Origin: an uncultured Acidobacteriota bacterium
GTDB taxonomy: Bacteria; Acidobacteriota; Blastocatellia; Pyrinomonadales; Pyrinomonadaceae
Reading direction: 5' to 3'
Assembly: GCA_902826795.1 (NCBI GenBank)
Contig: CADEGD010000024.1
Span: 1-63,147 of the forward strand
DNA: 63,147 bases
Below are positions 56,013 through 63,147 of this stretch, piece after piece. Numbering within the stretch: the first letter of the stretch is position 1; each line of letters starts with the position of its first letter. The position numbers and the translations under genes were made by a program. The notes below the pieces were generated by a model that ran no database searches, had not been told where the DNA came from, and was given only the letters and a program-made list of their open reading frames with translations.

Positions 56013-57032
56013 TTAGCCGAGGGCGGTGCCGTACATCGCCTTGTAATATTCCTTATACTCGCCGCTGCGAATGTGGTTTACCCAGGATTGATTTTCCTGA
56101 TACCACTTGATCGTGGCGGCGAGTCCGTTTTCCCACGTCGTCTGCGGCTTCCAACCGAGTTCCGTTTCGACCTTTGCTGGATCGATAGCGTATCGCCGGT
56201 CGTGGCCGAGGCGGTCGGTCACGTATTTAATAAGGTCGTGCGGCTTGCCGAGAGCGTCAAGTATCGCCTTAACGACGTTGATGTTCTCCTGCTCGTTCCG
56301 CGATCCAATATTATACGCTTCGCCCGAGCGCCCATTTTCATAAGCCGACCAAATAGCGCGGCAATGGTCGTCGACATAGATCCAATCGCGCACGTTGCGG
56401 CCGTCGCCATAGACGGGAAGCGGCTCGTCGTTCATCGCATTTGCGATCATCAGCGGGATCAGCTTTTCAGGAAATTGCCGCGGGCCATAATTGTTTCCGC
56501 ATCGGGTGATCACAGCATCGACGCCGTGTGTCTCCTGTGCCGCCCTAACCACAAATTCCGCCGCCGCTTTCGAGGCCGCGTAAGGTGAATTAGGCTGTAG
56601 CGGCGACGCCTCGGTAAAGTAATCGTCGCTGTCGTCCGGCAAGGTTCCCATTACCTCGTCCGTCGAGATCTGCACGAACCGCCGCACGCCTTTTGCACGT
56701 GCCGCATCAAGCAGCACCTGCGTACCGATCACGTTCGTCCGCAAAAATTCATCCGCAGAATGAATGCTCCGGTCTACGTGCGACTCGGCCGCGAAATTAA
56801 AGATCGCGTCGCACCCGTCCGGAACGGCCGCCAACATAGCCTCGCGATCGCAAATGTCGCCTTTTATAAATGTGTGCCGGGTGCCGTCGACGCCCGCCAG
56901 ATTCTCAAGATTACCCGCATACGTCAGCGCATCGTAATCGACGATCGAAACATCCGGTTGTTCTTCCAACACCAATCGCACGAATGCCGACCCGATAAAT
57001 CCGGCCCCGCCGGTCATGAAGATAGATCGCAT
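56013..57032 (-). CDS. rfbB: dTDP-glucose 4,6-dehydratase
   Basis: The 339-residue protein has the RmlB signatures: SIFMTGGAGFIGSAFVRLV, FNFAAESHVDRSIHSADEFL, VQISTDEVMGTLPDDSDD, and catalytic SPYAASKAAAEFVV (YxxxK). ITRCGNNYGPRQFPEKLIP is also present. It converts dTDP-glucose to dTDP-4-keto-6-deoxyglucose, the second step of dTDP-rhamnose synthesis. The end (QSWVNHIRSGEYKEYYKAMY) is normal. The genes rfbA and rfbC are not in the window. Confidence 0.93.
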   Translation of the reverse strand: MRSIFMTGGAGFIGSAFVRLVLEEQPDVSIVDYDALTYAGNLENLAGVDGTRHTFIKGDICDREAMLAAVPDGCDAIFNFAAESHVDRSIHSADEFLRTNVIGTQVLLDAARAKGVRRFVQISTDEVMGTLPDDSDDYFTEASPLQPNSPYAASKAAAEFVVRAAQETHGVDAVITRCGNNYGPRQFPEKLIPLMIANAMNDEPLPVYGDGRNVRDWIYVDDHCRAIWSAYENGRSGEAYNIGSRNEQENINVVKAILDALGKPHDLIKYVTDRLGHDRRYAIDPAKVETELGWKPQTTWENGLAATIKWYQENQSWVNHIRSGEYKEYYKAMYGTALG

Positions 57033-57047
57033 AAAACAATAGATTAA

Positions 57048-57117
57048 GACAGGATAAACAGGATTTACAGGATGCTCCGATCAATCGTCATCCTGACTGT
57101 CCTGTTCATCCTGTTTG
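57048..57117. repeat. Inverted repeat AGGATAAACAGGATTTACAG / CTGTCCTGTTCATCCTG
   Basis: GACAGGATAAACAGGATTTA followed by CAGGATG faces CATCCTGACTGTCCTGTTCA and TCCTG with a short centre. It fills the 93-base gap between rfbB and the bPH2-domain gene. The motif ACAGGAT is repeated three times in the left arm. Confidence 0.8.
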
Positions 57118-57125
57118 AATTCAGT

Positions 57126-57746
57126 CTATCGGTCGAGGGCGCGCATCTGCCGCAGGATCATATCTGCATACTTTTTCGGCATATCGATGTTGTCGAGCAC
57201 GACCTTGCCGCCGTCTTCGCTCGCGTTGTCGATGGTGATATCTCCGTAGCCGAGCATGCGCTGCCAGATCGACGCCGTCACTGTCACGTCCTGCACGCGG
57301 CGAAGCGGAATGTGCTGCGTCGTGCGTGAGACGAGACCGAGGTCGATCTCGATCGTCGTGTCCATCAGCGAATAGCGCACCATCTTTGCCTGCACGTGAT
57401 AATAAACCGGCACCAGCAGCAACAGCAGCCCGATTACCACGCCGATCAGCGGCACAAATCCGGGAACGAACGCCGTCAACAATACGACCAACGCAAACGC
57501 GGCGATCACCGCCAGCACATACCCAAGCGCCACAAACTTTACCGTAGGGTTGATCGCAAATATCCTCGTCGCCTCGCTCCAACGTACGTCCTCGCCCGCG
57601 TTTCGATTCGGGTTCGAAGGAGTATCTGATCCGGTCTTCACCCGCTCCGCCACCCGCGTCTCTTCCTCGTCACCCCCAAACGCATCCCCGCACTTCTTAC
57701 AGAAATACGCAACGTCCGGATTCTCAGTCCCGCATTTGTTGCAATA
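57126..57746 (-). CDS. Zinc-ribbon plus bacterial PH (bPH2) membrane protein
   Basis: The 206-residue product begins with a zinc ribbon (MYCNKCGTENPDVAYFCKKC with two CxxC pairs), then a linker. A hydrophobic region of two helices (VKFVALGYVLAVIAAFALVV, LLTAFVPGFVPLIGVVIGLL) and the bPH2 domain follow (RYSLMDTTIEIDLGLVSRTT, QHIPLRRVQDVTVTASIWQR, YGDITIDNASEDGGKVVLDN). YdbS/YdbT-like proteins of this type are of unknown function. Two earlier in-frame ATGs exist (57785, 57764), but the ribbon argues for 57746. Confidence 0.8.
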   Translation of the reverse strand, partial: YCNKCGTENPDVAYFCKKCGDAFGGDEEETRVAERVKTGSDTPSNPNRNAGEDVRWSEATRIFAINPTVKFVALGYVLAVIAAFALVVLLTAFVPGFVPLIGVVIGLLLLLVPVYYHVQAKMVRYSLMDTTIEIDLGLVSRTTQHIPLRRVQDVTVTASIWQRMLGYGDITIDNASEDGGKVVLDNIDMPKKYADMILRQMRALDR

Positions 57747-57798
57747 CATAATTGTTCGGAACATGATACCCCATCCTGCCTTCACAGGACTCCAGAGT

Positions 57799-57880
57799 CA
57801 GTAGCCCGCACGTGAGTAACGGCTCCAGCCACATTGAAACGCGGGCAAGACACTACCACTCCACGCGTATCACCGCGGCT
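57799..57880. repeat. Degraded palindrome AGTAGCCCGCACGTGAGTAACGG
   Basis: The left arm (AGTAGCCCGCACGTGAGTAA) resembles the arms at 40573-40641, but the facing arm is only partly kept (AACGCGGGCAAGACACTACC). It fills most of the 177-base gap before the split ATPase gene. Confidence 0.55.
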
Positions 57881-57922
57881 CACAGGTATGGAAAGAGATA
57901 TTTTTTAAGAAGACCTCGCCAG

Positions 57923-59157
57923 CTAGCTCCATAGATCCGAAATCGGAACCGCGAACATATTTTCGGCAAAAAGGACACTCGCGTCGCCCGCATAAAGAAC
58001 GATACCGCGTTTGAACTTTTTGCCAAGGGCGGCTTCCATTACACGCAGACCTTTGAATGCGCCGGCTCCGACGCTTGAGCCGGACTTCACTTCAATGCCG
58101 ACGACCGTTCCGTCCGGCATTTCCAAAATAAGATCAACCTCCTGATCGGAACTGGTGCGGAAGTGGAAAAGGTTCACGCGCGTCTTGTTCCATGCCGATT
58201 GTTTTCTCAGTTCAAGATAGACGAAGCTCTCGATCAGCGGCCCGGCAAGGCTTTTTTCAAACTTTATCTTTTCCCAGTTCAAGCCCTGCAGATGCGAGAG
58301 CAGGCCAGTGTCGCTGATGAATAGTTTGGGCGACCTTACAAGCCTCTGTTTCAGGCTTCCCGAATATGCCGGTAGGTATTCGATCAGGTATATCTGCTCT
58401 AGCAGGGCCGCATACCTTTTTAGAGTGCTTTGCGGAAGGCCGGAACTCCGCGAACCTCTGCATAATTCAGCAGCCCTCCGGCGCGTGCCGCAAGGAGCGA
58501 TAACAGCCTCGGAAGATCCGTCAGTCCGTCGATGTTTGCCAAGTCGCGAACGTCTTGCTGGAGTATCGTGGTTACGTAAGAACGAAACCATGCCTCCCGC
58601 CGCGCCTCTGAACCTCGGCTGATCGCTTCGGGATATCCGCCCGCCAACGAGCGTTGAAAAAGTGATTCGCGTTCCTCGGCCTTTTGAGGCTTTGCCGGTT
58701 GGAATTTCTCCGCGCAGACGCGGTCAATGAAATTCTCGCGCCGTCCCTCGATCTCACCTTGAGAAAGGGAACGCAGGTTTAGCACCTCCATTCGTCCCGC
58801 CAGCGAATCGGAAACTGCCGGAAGCAGGAGTACGTTTGCCGAACCTGTCAAAAGATAACTCCCGGGCTTTCGGTCCTTGTCCACCGCCGCCTTCAGCGGC
58901 AGAAACAACTCGGGCACCCGCTGGATCTCGTCAAAGATCGCCGGTATCGGTATTCCATCCAGAAAAGCTTTTGGGTTATCCTTTGCCGCGGCCAGAATCG
59001 TGGGGTCGTCGAAGGTGAAATATCCCGGTTTGTATTCACTGTCGGAAAGATCTTTGGCGAGCGTGCTTTTTCCCGTCTGCCGTGCTCCAGTCAGCAGAAT
59101 GACCGGTGTGTCGGCAAGTGCTTCCCGTACTTGAGATTTGAGATTACGCTCAAACAT
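57923..59157 (-). pseudogene. AAA ATPase with DUF4143, split by a frameshift
   Basis: The N-terminal part (58420-59157) has the AAA_14 Walker A ILLTGARQTGKSTLAKDLSD, Walker B AIFDEIQRVPELFLPLKAAV, and sensor LLTGSANVLLL. It continues to LLNYAEVRGVPAFRKAL and stops. The remaining DUF4143 nuclease-like part is in another frame from about 58440: GLPQSTLKRYAALLEQIYLI, FISDTGLLSHLQGLNWEKIK, EVDLILEMPDGTVVGIEVKS, the last with a PD-(D/E)XK-like centre. The shift falls in GGAAGGCCGGAACTCC (58433-58448). It could be a pseudogene or a sequencing error. The family is of unknown, possibly mobile-element-related function. Confidence 0.85.
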
Positions 59158-59245
59158 ATATGTATCTTAACCGTTGAATGGTTGATTTGCATGACCAATA
59201 GTCAGTGTTTATCGATATTAGCCGGCTAATTACGCATTTCAAAGA

Positions 59246-59280
59246 CAAAAAAACGACCCCTGATATCGATCAAGGGCCGT
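59246..59280 (-). terminator. Rho-independent terminator of the lytic transglycosylase gene
   Basis: Read on the minus strand, ACGGCCCTTGAT and ATCAGGGGTCGT form a 12-pair stem with two wobble pairs and a four-base loop, followed by a run of seven T. It lies about 80 bases past the stop of the minus-strand transglycosylase. The ORF-free gap 59158-59361 otherwise holds only the divergent leader of the AAA gene. Confidence 0.85.
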
Positions 59281-59361
59281 ATGTCGCTGAAGACAAGTGG
59301 AGAAGAGAGAAACTCGGGCCAGCAACTTGTTTGTAGAGGCGAACAAACGTTCGCGAAAAAC

Positions 59362-60216
59362 TTATTGATTGATCAGCATCATCTTGCCGTCGGCGGTGCG
59401 GATCGTAACCGCATCGACTTCAACTGTAAGCGGAGCGGCTTCTTTCTGGACGACCTTTGCCGTGTTTTCGTTTACGCTTCGGGCATTATTCACGTATCGT
59501 CCGTCAGAGATCATCGCGTATCGGGTCGAGATGCGGCGGACGTATTCCTGCGTTTCGCGATAGGGCGGAACGCGATAGCCGTACTTCATCACGGCGCCTT
59601 CACCGGCGTTGTAGCCCGCAAGAGCGAGCACGACATCCTGATTGAAGGTGTCGAGAAGCCAACGCATATATCGAACGCCCGCTTCGATATTCTGCTTCGG
59701 ATCGTAGATCTTCGTCACGCCGAATCGCCGGGCCGTCGCGGGCATCAGCTGCATCAATCCGCTCGCTCCTTTATACGAAGTCGCACGGATCTTGAACGAC
59801 GACTCTTGGTGCATTTGGGCGTAGATCAACAGCGGATCGATCCTGTATCGGCGGCTTGAATCGACGATGTGCAAGTCGTGTTCGGGCACGCCTGTCGTAA
59901 ATCCTTTCAGATGTGTGCTCGTTCCCATCGCGAGGCGTGTGCCGTTCGGGTTGTAACCGCGTTCGCGGGTCGCAAGTCCATCGGTCACGCTCGCCGTCGG
60001 ACGGCTCGAAGCCGTCTTCTTTATCAGTGGATCTTCCGTTATCACCATCCAGCGTCCATTCTTCTTCACTCTTCTCGTGACGGGCAAAGGTGCGGGAGCA
60101 GGCGGAAGTTCGACCTGGACGCCTTGCGATCGGTCGAAGTTGTCGAACACGCGTTGAGCCGAGGCGGCGACGCTAAGTGTTAATATTGCGAGGATTATGA
60201 GGCTGGATCTGGACAT
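59362..60216 (-). CDS. Lytic transglycosylase, SLT domain, exported
   Basis: The 284-residue protein has a signal peptide (SSLIILAILTLSVAASAQRV). A basic proline-rich linker (VELPPAPAPLPVTRRVKKNG) follows, then an SLT domain: YRIDPLLIYAQMHQESSFKI with the catalytic glutamate in HQESS, GASGLMQLMPATARRFGV, NIEAGVRYMRWLLDTFNQD, VLALAGYNAGEGAVMKYG. It cleaves peptidoglycan. The C-terminal extension (about 60 residues) is unique. It has its own intrinsic terminator. Confidence 0.9.
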   Translation of the reverse strand: MSRSSLIILAILTLSVAASAQRVFDNFDRSQGVQVELPPAPAPLPVTRRVKKNGRWMVITEDPLIKKTASSRPTASVTDGLATRERGYNPNGTRLAMGTSTHLKGFTTGVPEHDLHIVDSSRRYRIDPLLIYAQMHQESSFKIRATSYKGASGLMQLMPATARRFGVTKIYDPKQNIEAGVRYMRWLLDTFNQDVVLALAGYNAGEGAVMKYGYRVPPYRETQEYVRRISTRYAMISDGRYVNNARSVNENTAKVVQKEAAPLTVEVDAVTIRTADGKMMLINQ

Positions 60217-60250
60217 TTGCAGGAATTAGTCGGAATAACCGGGCGAGAAA

Positions 60251-60289
60251 TGTTGTACGAGTCGACTAGTCGTTATACGCTGTACAACA
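60251..60289. promoter_or_regulatory. Nested palindrome in the divergent intergenic region
   Basis: TGTTGTAC (60251-60258) and GTACAACA (60282-60289) are a perfect inverted repeat enclosing an inner palindrome CGACTAGTCG (60263-60272). It lies between the divergent starts of the transglycosylase (60216) and the MgtE-like gene (60374), where a shared operator would be expected. No regulator family is assigned. Confidence 0.45.
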
Positions 60290-60373
60290 CAGCGGACTGA
60301 AAGAATACCATCCCCACGCAAAGTTTGTAAACCGCTATATCGCATTCGGTCAAATTGAGTTATCTTGTTGGAA

Positions 60374-61621
60374 ATGCTGTATGTATCGCAGATCGTCGGA
60401 AGGCCGATACTTGATTTCCGGGGCGAGAGGATCGCCGCGATCAAGGACGTGATCGTGCGATACGGCAGCGAAGATTATCCGCCCGTGGTTGGCCTCGTGG
60501 CCCGTTTTCGCCGCCGTGATTTTTTCGTCTCGGGCCGCAACATCTCGAAGATCGACGAAAAAGGCGCGAAGCTTAGCACCGCCAAGCTCGATCTAACGCC
60601 CTTCGAGCGCCGCGAGGGCGAGGTCCTTCTCGATAAGGACGTGCTCGACAATCAGCTTATCGACGTAGACGGCAAGCGGGTCGTTCGCGTAAACGACGTG
60701 CAGATCATCGATACCGGCGACCGGTGGCGGGTGACCGGCGCCGACGTAAGTTTCCAGGGCTTTCTTCGCCGATTGATGCCGAAAGGATTCTATGGCAACG
60801 ACCGCGCCGTAGAAGTACTCGATTGGGCCGACGTCGGCTATCTTGCGACCGATACAGCGACCGTTACCGTGCAGCTTAAGTCGTCGAAAGATAAGCTCTC
60901 GCGACTCCACCCGGTCGAGATCGCGCAGCTTGCCGAATCGCTCTCGCCTATCCATCGGACCGAAGTTGTCGAAAGTCTCGATGACGAGATCGCGGCCGAC
61001 ACGCTTGAAGAGATGTCGACCGAGGCTCAGGCTCGAATCCTCGAAGAGATGGACGACGAACGGGCTGCCGACATCCTCGAAGAAATGTCGCCTGATGACG
61101 CGGTCGACGTACTAAGCGAGCTGGACGATGACCGCGCTCAACAGCTTTTCGACCTGATGGACGACGAGGAAAAGGCTGATGTCGCTGAACTAATGGAGTT
61201 TGAGCACGACACGGCCGGCGGACTGATGACGACCGAGTTCGTCCACGTGCCCATGGACCTCACCGTCGGCGAAACCATCGTCCGCCTGCGCGAGATGGCC
61301 GAGACCCCGAACATGATCTACTATCTTTACGTCGTCGAGCGTGAAGATTCCTGGAAGCTGGTCGGGCTCATATCGCTGCGGTCGTTGATACTCGCCGATC
61401 CGCGGCTGAAGCTTTCCGAGGTGATGAGAAGCGGCTTTAGATACGCACATCCGGCGGACACTGCAGAAGAGGCCGCGCAGATCATTTCGGAATACAATCT
61501 CTTAGCTCTTCCAGTCGTCGATGACGAGGGCGATATAGCCGGAATCGTCACGGTTGACGATGCAATGGAAGTATTGTTGCCGAAGAATCTGCAGCGTCGG
61601 CTGCCGCGATTGTTTGGTTAG
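60374..61621 (+). CDS. Soluble MgtE N-domain / CBS protein with N-terminal PRC-barrel
   Basis: The 415-residue protein has a PRC-barrel-like N-terminus (LYVSQIVGRPILDFRGERIA), the MgtE N-terminal helical-repeat domain (EIAQLAESLSPIHRTEVVES, EMDDERAADILEEMSPDDAV), and two CBS motifs (TAGGLMTTEFVHVPMDLTVG and ALPVVDDEGDIAGIVTVDDA). The five transmembrane helices of MgtE magnesium channels are absent. Similar soluble proteins are known next to Mn transporters, where they may sense divalent cations, but no transporter follows here. The ATG at 60374 is preferred over a TTG nine bases upstream. Confidence 0.85.
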   Translation: MLYVSQIVGRPILDFRGERIAAIKDVIVRYGSEDYPPVVGLVARFRRRDFFVSGRNISKIDEKGAKLSTAKLDLTPFERREGEVLLDKDVLDNQLIDVDGKRVVRVNDVQIIDTGDRWRVTGADVSFQGFLRRLMPKGFYGNDRAVEVLDWADVGYLATDTATVTVQLKSSKDKLSRLHPVEIAQLAESLSPIHRTEVVESLDDEIAADTLEEMSTEAQARILEEMDDERAADILEEMSPDDAVDVLSELDDDRAQQLFDLMDDEEKADVAELMEFEHDTAGGLMTTEFVHVPMDLTVGETIVRLREMAETPNMIYYLYVVEREDSWKLVGLISLRSLILADPRLKLSEVMRSGFRYAHPADTAEEAAQIISEYNLLALPVVDDEGDIAGIVTVDDAMEVLLPKNLQRRLPRLFG

Positions 61622-61667
61622 CATTCAAGGTGTAAAGGGTATGAATACTGCAAAGAGGAAAGAAACG

Positions 61668-61823
61668 ATGAACAACGAACTTGAGCACGATGACGACGAT
61701 CTCAAAGAGAATCGTGAGCCCAATACAAATCTTGTCCGCGAGCCCAACACAGGCATCGCCCGAGAGCCCAATACTCGCGAGCCGAATACGCGTTCGAAAG
61801 ATTCGGACGACGACAAGGCCTAG
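61668..61823 (+). CDS. 51-residue REPNT-repeat microprotein candidate
   Basis: The ATG at 61668 follows AGAGGAA by seven bases, a proper ribosome binding site. The product is very hydrophilic: acidic start (MNNELEHDDDDLKEN), four copies of REPNT (REPNTNLV, REPNTGIA, REPNT, REPNTRSK), and acidic end (KDSDDDKA). It is disordered and unlike anything I know. It overlaps the stop of the convergent TPR gene by four bases. It begins 46 bases after the MgtE-like gene and could share its message. An earlier in-frame ATG at 61641 is also possible. Confidence 0.5.
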   Translation: MNNELEHDDDDLKENREPNTNLVREPNTGIAREPNTREPNTRSKDSDDDKA

Positions 61824-63147
61824 AGTCCCAATCGTTCGGTCAGTGCGTCCCACCGCGGATCGGCATGAAGCGGGCGGAGGTGTGTGCTGACTCGGGCGTG
61901 CGTGATGCCGGGGTCGCGCTCTTGCAGCGCTCGCTCAAGCCATCCGAAAGCCTTGTCGAATTCTCCGCGGACCGCACAAACCTCGGCGAATTGAAATGCG
62001 TCGCCCGCTACATAGGCTTGCTCCAATTCCTCAAACAGCCTCTCGCCTCGGTCCAGCTTTCCGGTCCTGAAACTGATGATCGCGAGCGCCCACGTCCTCC
62101 AAAATTCATCGGGTTCAGACGTCGCCTGTTCCTGAGCTTCAGCCTCAAGGCCTTGGTCGAGCAAAACGGTCGCGAGTATCGCGTGGCTAACCAGACGATT
62201 GGGCGAGAGCTCGATCGCCTTGCGAAATGCGGCGGCCGCATCGTCAAGTTTCCCGGAGCTATGCGAGATAAGCCCGAGGTTGTGCCAAACCGCGGCACTC
62301 AGCGGATCTTGATCAAGCACAGACCGGCTGAGCGAAAGAGCTTTGTCAACATTGCCCAGCTTTAACTCCAGGATGCTAGCTCCATCCGCGACCACTGAAT
62401 TGCGAGGCTCAAGGCTCAGGGCCTTAGCATATGATGCCGCTGCAGATTTGAGATCAAGGTCATAAGCCGCCTGAATGCGTCCGAGTTGGGCGTAGGCTTC
62501 GGCAAGCTCCGGTTCGGCCTCAAGTGCCTGCGACGCCGCGTGCCGCGCCCTCTCATAAGCTTCGTCGAGCGGAAGCCAGGCCTTACCCGCTCCTACGCAC
62601 AAAGCCTGACTAAGTGCTGCCCATCCGAGAGCGAATTTCGGATCGATCTCCACCGCCTGCTCGAAATACGCGATCGCCTTAAGGCCGTCCTCGCGATTGG
62701 TCCGGTCGAGAAAATGCCGGCCCAATAAATGCAGCCGATGAGCTTCCGGATCGGCCGCTCGACCTCTAATCGCTTCCGCCACTTCGCCCTCGATCTGCTT
62801 TGCGTCCTCAGCGTCGATCTCTTCGCCAAGGAAGTGTTCGCGGATCTCTTCGACCACGGCCTGCGCAATGTCGTCTTGCACGGCGAAAATATCGTCGAGC
62901 GTCCGGTCGTAGGTTTCCGACCAAAGCTGATAGCCGTTCGTCGCGTCCTCTAGCTGGACGTTCACACGGATGCGATTACCGGCAAATCGGATGCTGCCCT
63001 CAAGCACCGAAGACACGTTCAACTTCGACCCGATCTCGGCGACGGTCGTTTGCGTTCCTTTAAAAGAAAACGCCGACGTACGCGCCGCAACCCTTATCCC
63101 GTTGATCTTAGAGAGCACGTTGAGCAGTTCTTCGGAAAGGCCGTCGG
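61820..63147 (-). CDS. TPR-repeat signalling protein, C-terminal part (5' truncated)
   Basis: The frame is open to the window edge (DGLSEELLNVLSKINGIRVA), so the N-terminus is missing. The visible 442 residues start with the segment SVLEGSIRFAGNRIRVNVQL, DATNGYQLWSETYDRTLDDI. This is the TolB-like/adenylate-cyclase-associated domain that precedes TPRs in many kinase or cyclase fusion proteins. Tetratricopeptide repeats follow (AIAYFEQAVEIDPKFALGWA, KALSLEPRNSVVADGASILE, AWHNLGL-type unit, AFRKAIELSPNRLVSHAILA). The missing head may be a Ser/Thr kinase, response regulator or winged-helix domain; it is not visible. Confidence 0.85.
   Translation of the reverse strand, partial: DGLSEELLNVLSKINGIRVAARTSAFSFKGTQTTVAEIGSKLNVSSVLEGSIRFAGNRIRVNVQLEDATNGYQLWSETYDRTLDDIFAVQDDIAQAVVEEIREHFLGEEIDAEDAKQIEGEVAEAIRGRAADPEAHRLHLLGRHFLDRTNREDGLKAIAYFEQAVEIDPKFALGWAALSQALCVGAGKAWLPLDEAYERARHAASQALEAEPELAEAYAQLGRIQAAYDLDLKSAAASYAKALSLEPRNSVVADGASILELKLGNVDKALSLSRSVLDQDPLSAAVWHNLGLISHSSGKLDDAAAAFRKAIELSPNRLVSHAILATVLLDQGLEAEAQEQATSEPDEFWRTWALAIISFRTGKLDRGERLFEELEQAYVAGDAFQFAEVCAVRGEFDKAFGWLERALQERDPGITHARVSTHLRPLHADPRWDALTERLGL

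Noticed and set aside
1..63147. CRISPR arrays, tRNA and rRNA genes
   Set aside because: No regularly spaced identical repeats, and no cloverleaf or rRNA-like segments were recognised; the repeats present are dispersed palindromes.

Overview
The window looks like chromosomal DNA from a member of the Acidobacteriota, most likely class Blastocatellia. This is inferred, not proven. The reasons are two large secreted proteins of the acidobacterial VWFA-related type, two DPP-IV-like S9 peptidases, a BNR/Ycf48-type exported protein, many short toxin-antitoxin pairs, moderately high GC, and abundant short palindromic repeats between and inside genes. Both ends are cut inside genes: an M20 amidohydrolase on the left and a TPR protein on the right. 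I saw no rRNA, tRNA, CRISPR array, transposase or integrase.

Layout. 1-6.8 kb: M20 hydrolase, Dps (with a PerR-like box over its promoter), MscS channel, a minus-strand type IV pilus/type II secretion cluster (PilN-PilO-PilP-like-pseudopilin) and an FHA-GGDEF protein. 6.9-13.4 kb: heptosyltransferase, isoprenylcysteine-methyltransferase-like protein, DUF3108, DUF4912 plus GH57 branching enzyme, and SerA. 13.4-19.6 kb: two toxin-antitoxin pairs, exported proteins, M28 peptidase, NhaA. 19.6-27.9 kb: S9 peptidase, DUF4242, the E2 subunit of a 2-oxoacid dehydrogenase, an OmpA-like protein with a structured leader and a strong terminator, and a VWA protein. 28.1-34.8 kb: a compact minus-strand phage-derived module (lysin, holin-like, spanin-like overlapping pair, portal, scaffold, P22-like coat, connector) with no terminase, tail or integrase. 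34.9-46.6 kb: second S9 peptidase, HicAB, a molybdenum-hydroxylase operon (2Fe-2S subunit, Mo subunit, cytochrome, XdhC, MobA-like) and a soluble lytic transglycosylase. 46.6-63 kb: a DUF4160/DUF2442 pair with a nonsense mutation, VWFA protein, MenC, a HEPN-like protein, ParD, SanA-like protein, RfbD and RfbB, a frameshifted AAA/DUF4143 ATPase, a second transglycosylase, a soluble MgtE-like PRC/CBS protein, a REPNT-repeat microprotein and a TPR protein.

The most unusual signal is the repeat landscape. A 49-58 bp palindromic element (arms GTAAGAGTGACG / CGTCACTCTTAC, with two small inner hairpins) occurs at four places, plus one half copy. Four of these five are inside coding sequences, and the three full coding copies are all read in the same frame as a KSDAFTRSPETAKAVTLT-like peptide, much as Rickettsia palindromic elements are. 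The copy between convergent genes supplies the stop codons of both. A second, longer nested palindrome family (arms beginning GCCCGCGAAATACGCG) fills nearly every gene junction of the phage-derived module. Together these suggest that the phage genes have been resident long enough to collect host repeats without losing their frames, which fits a domesticated capsid/lysis module better than a fresh prophage.
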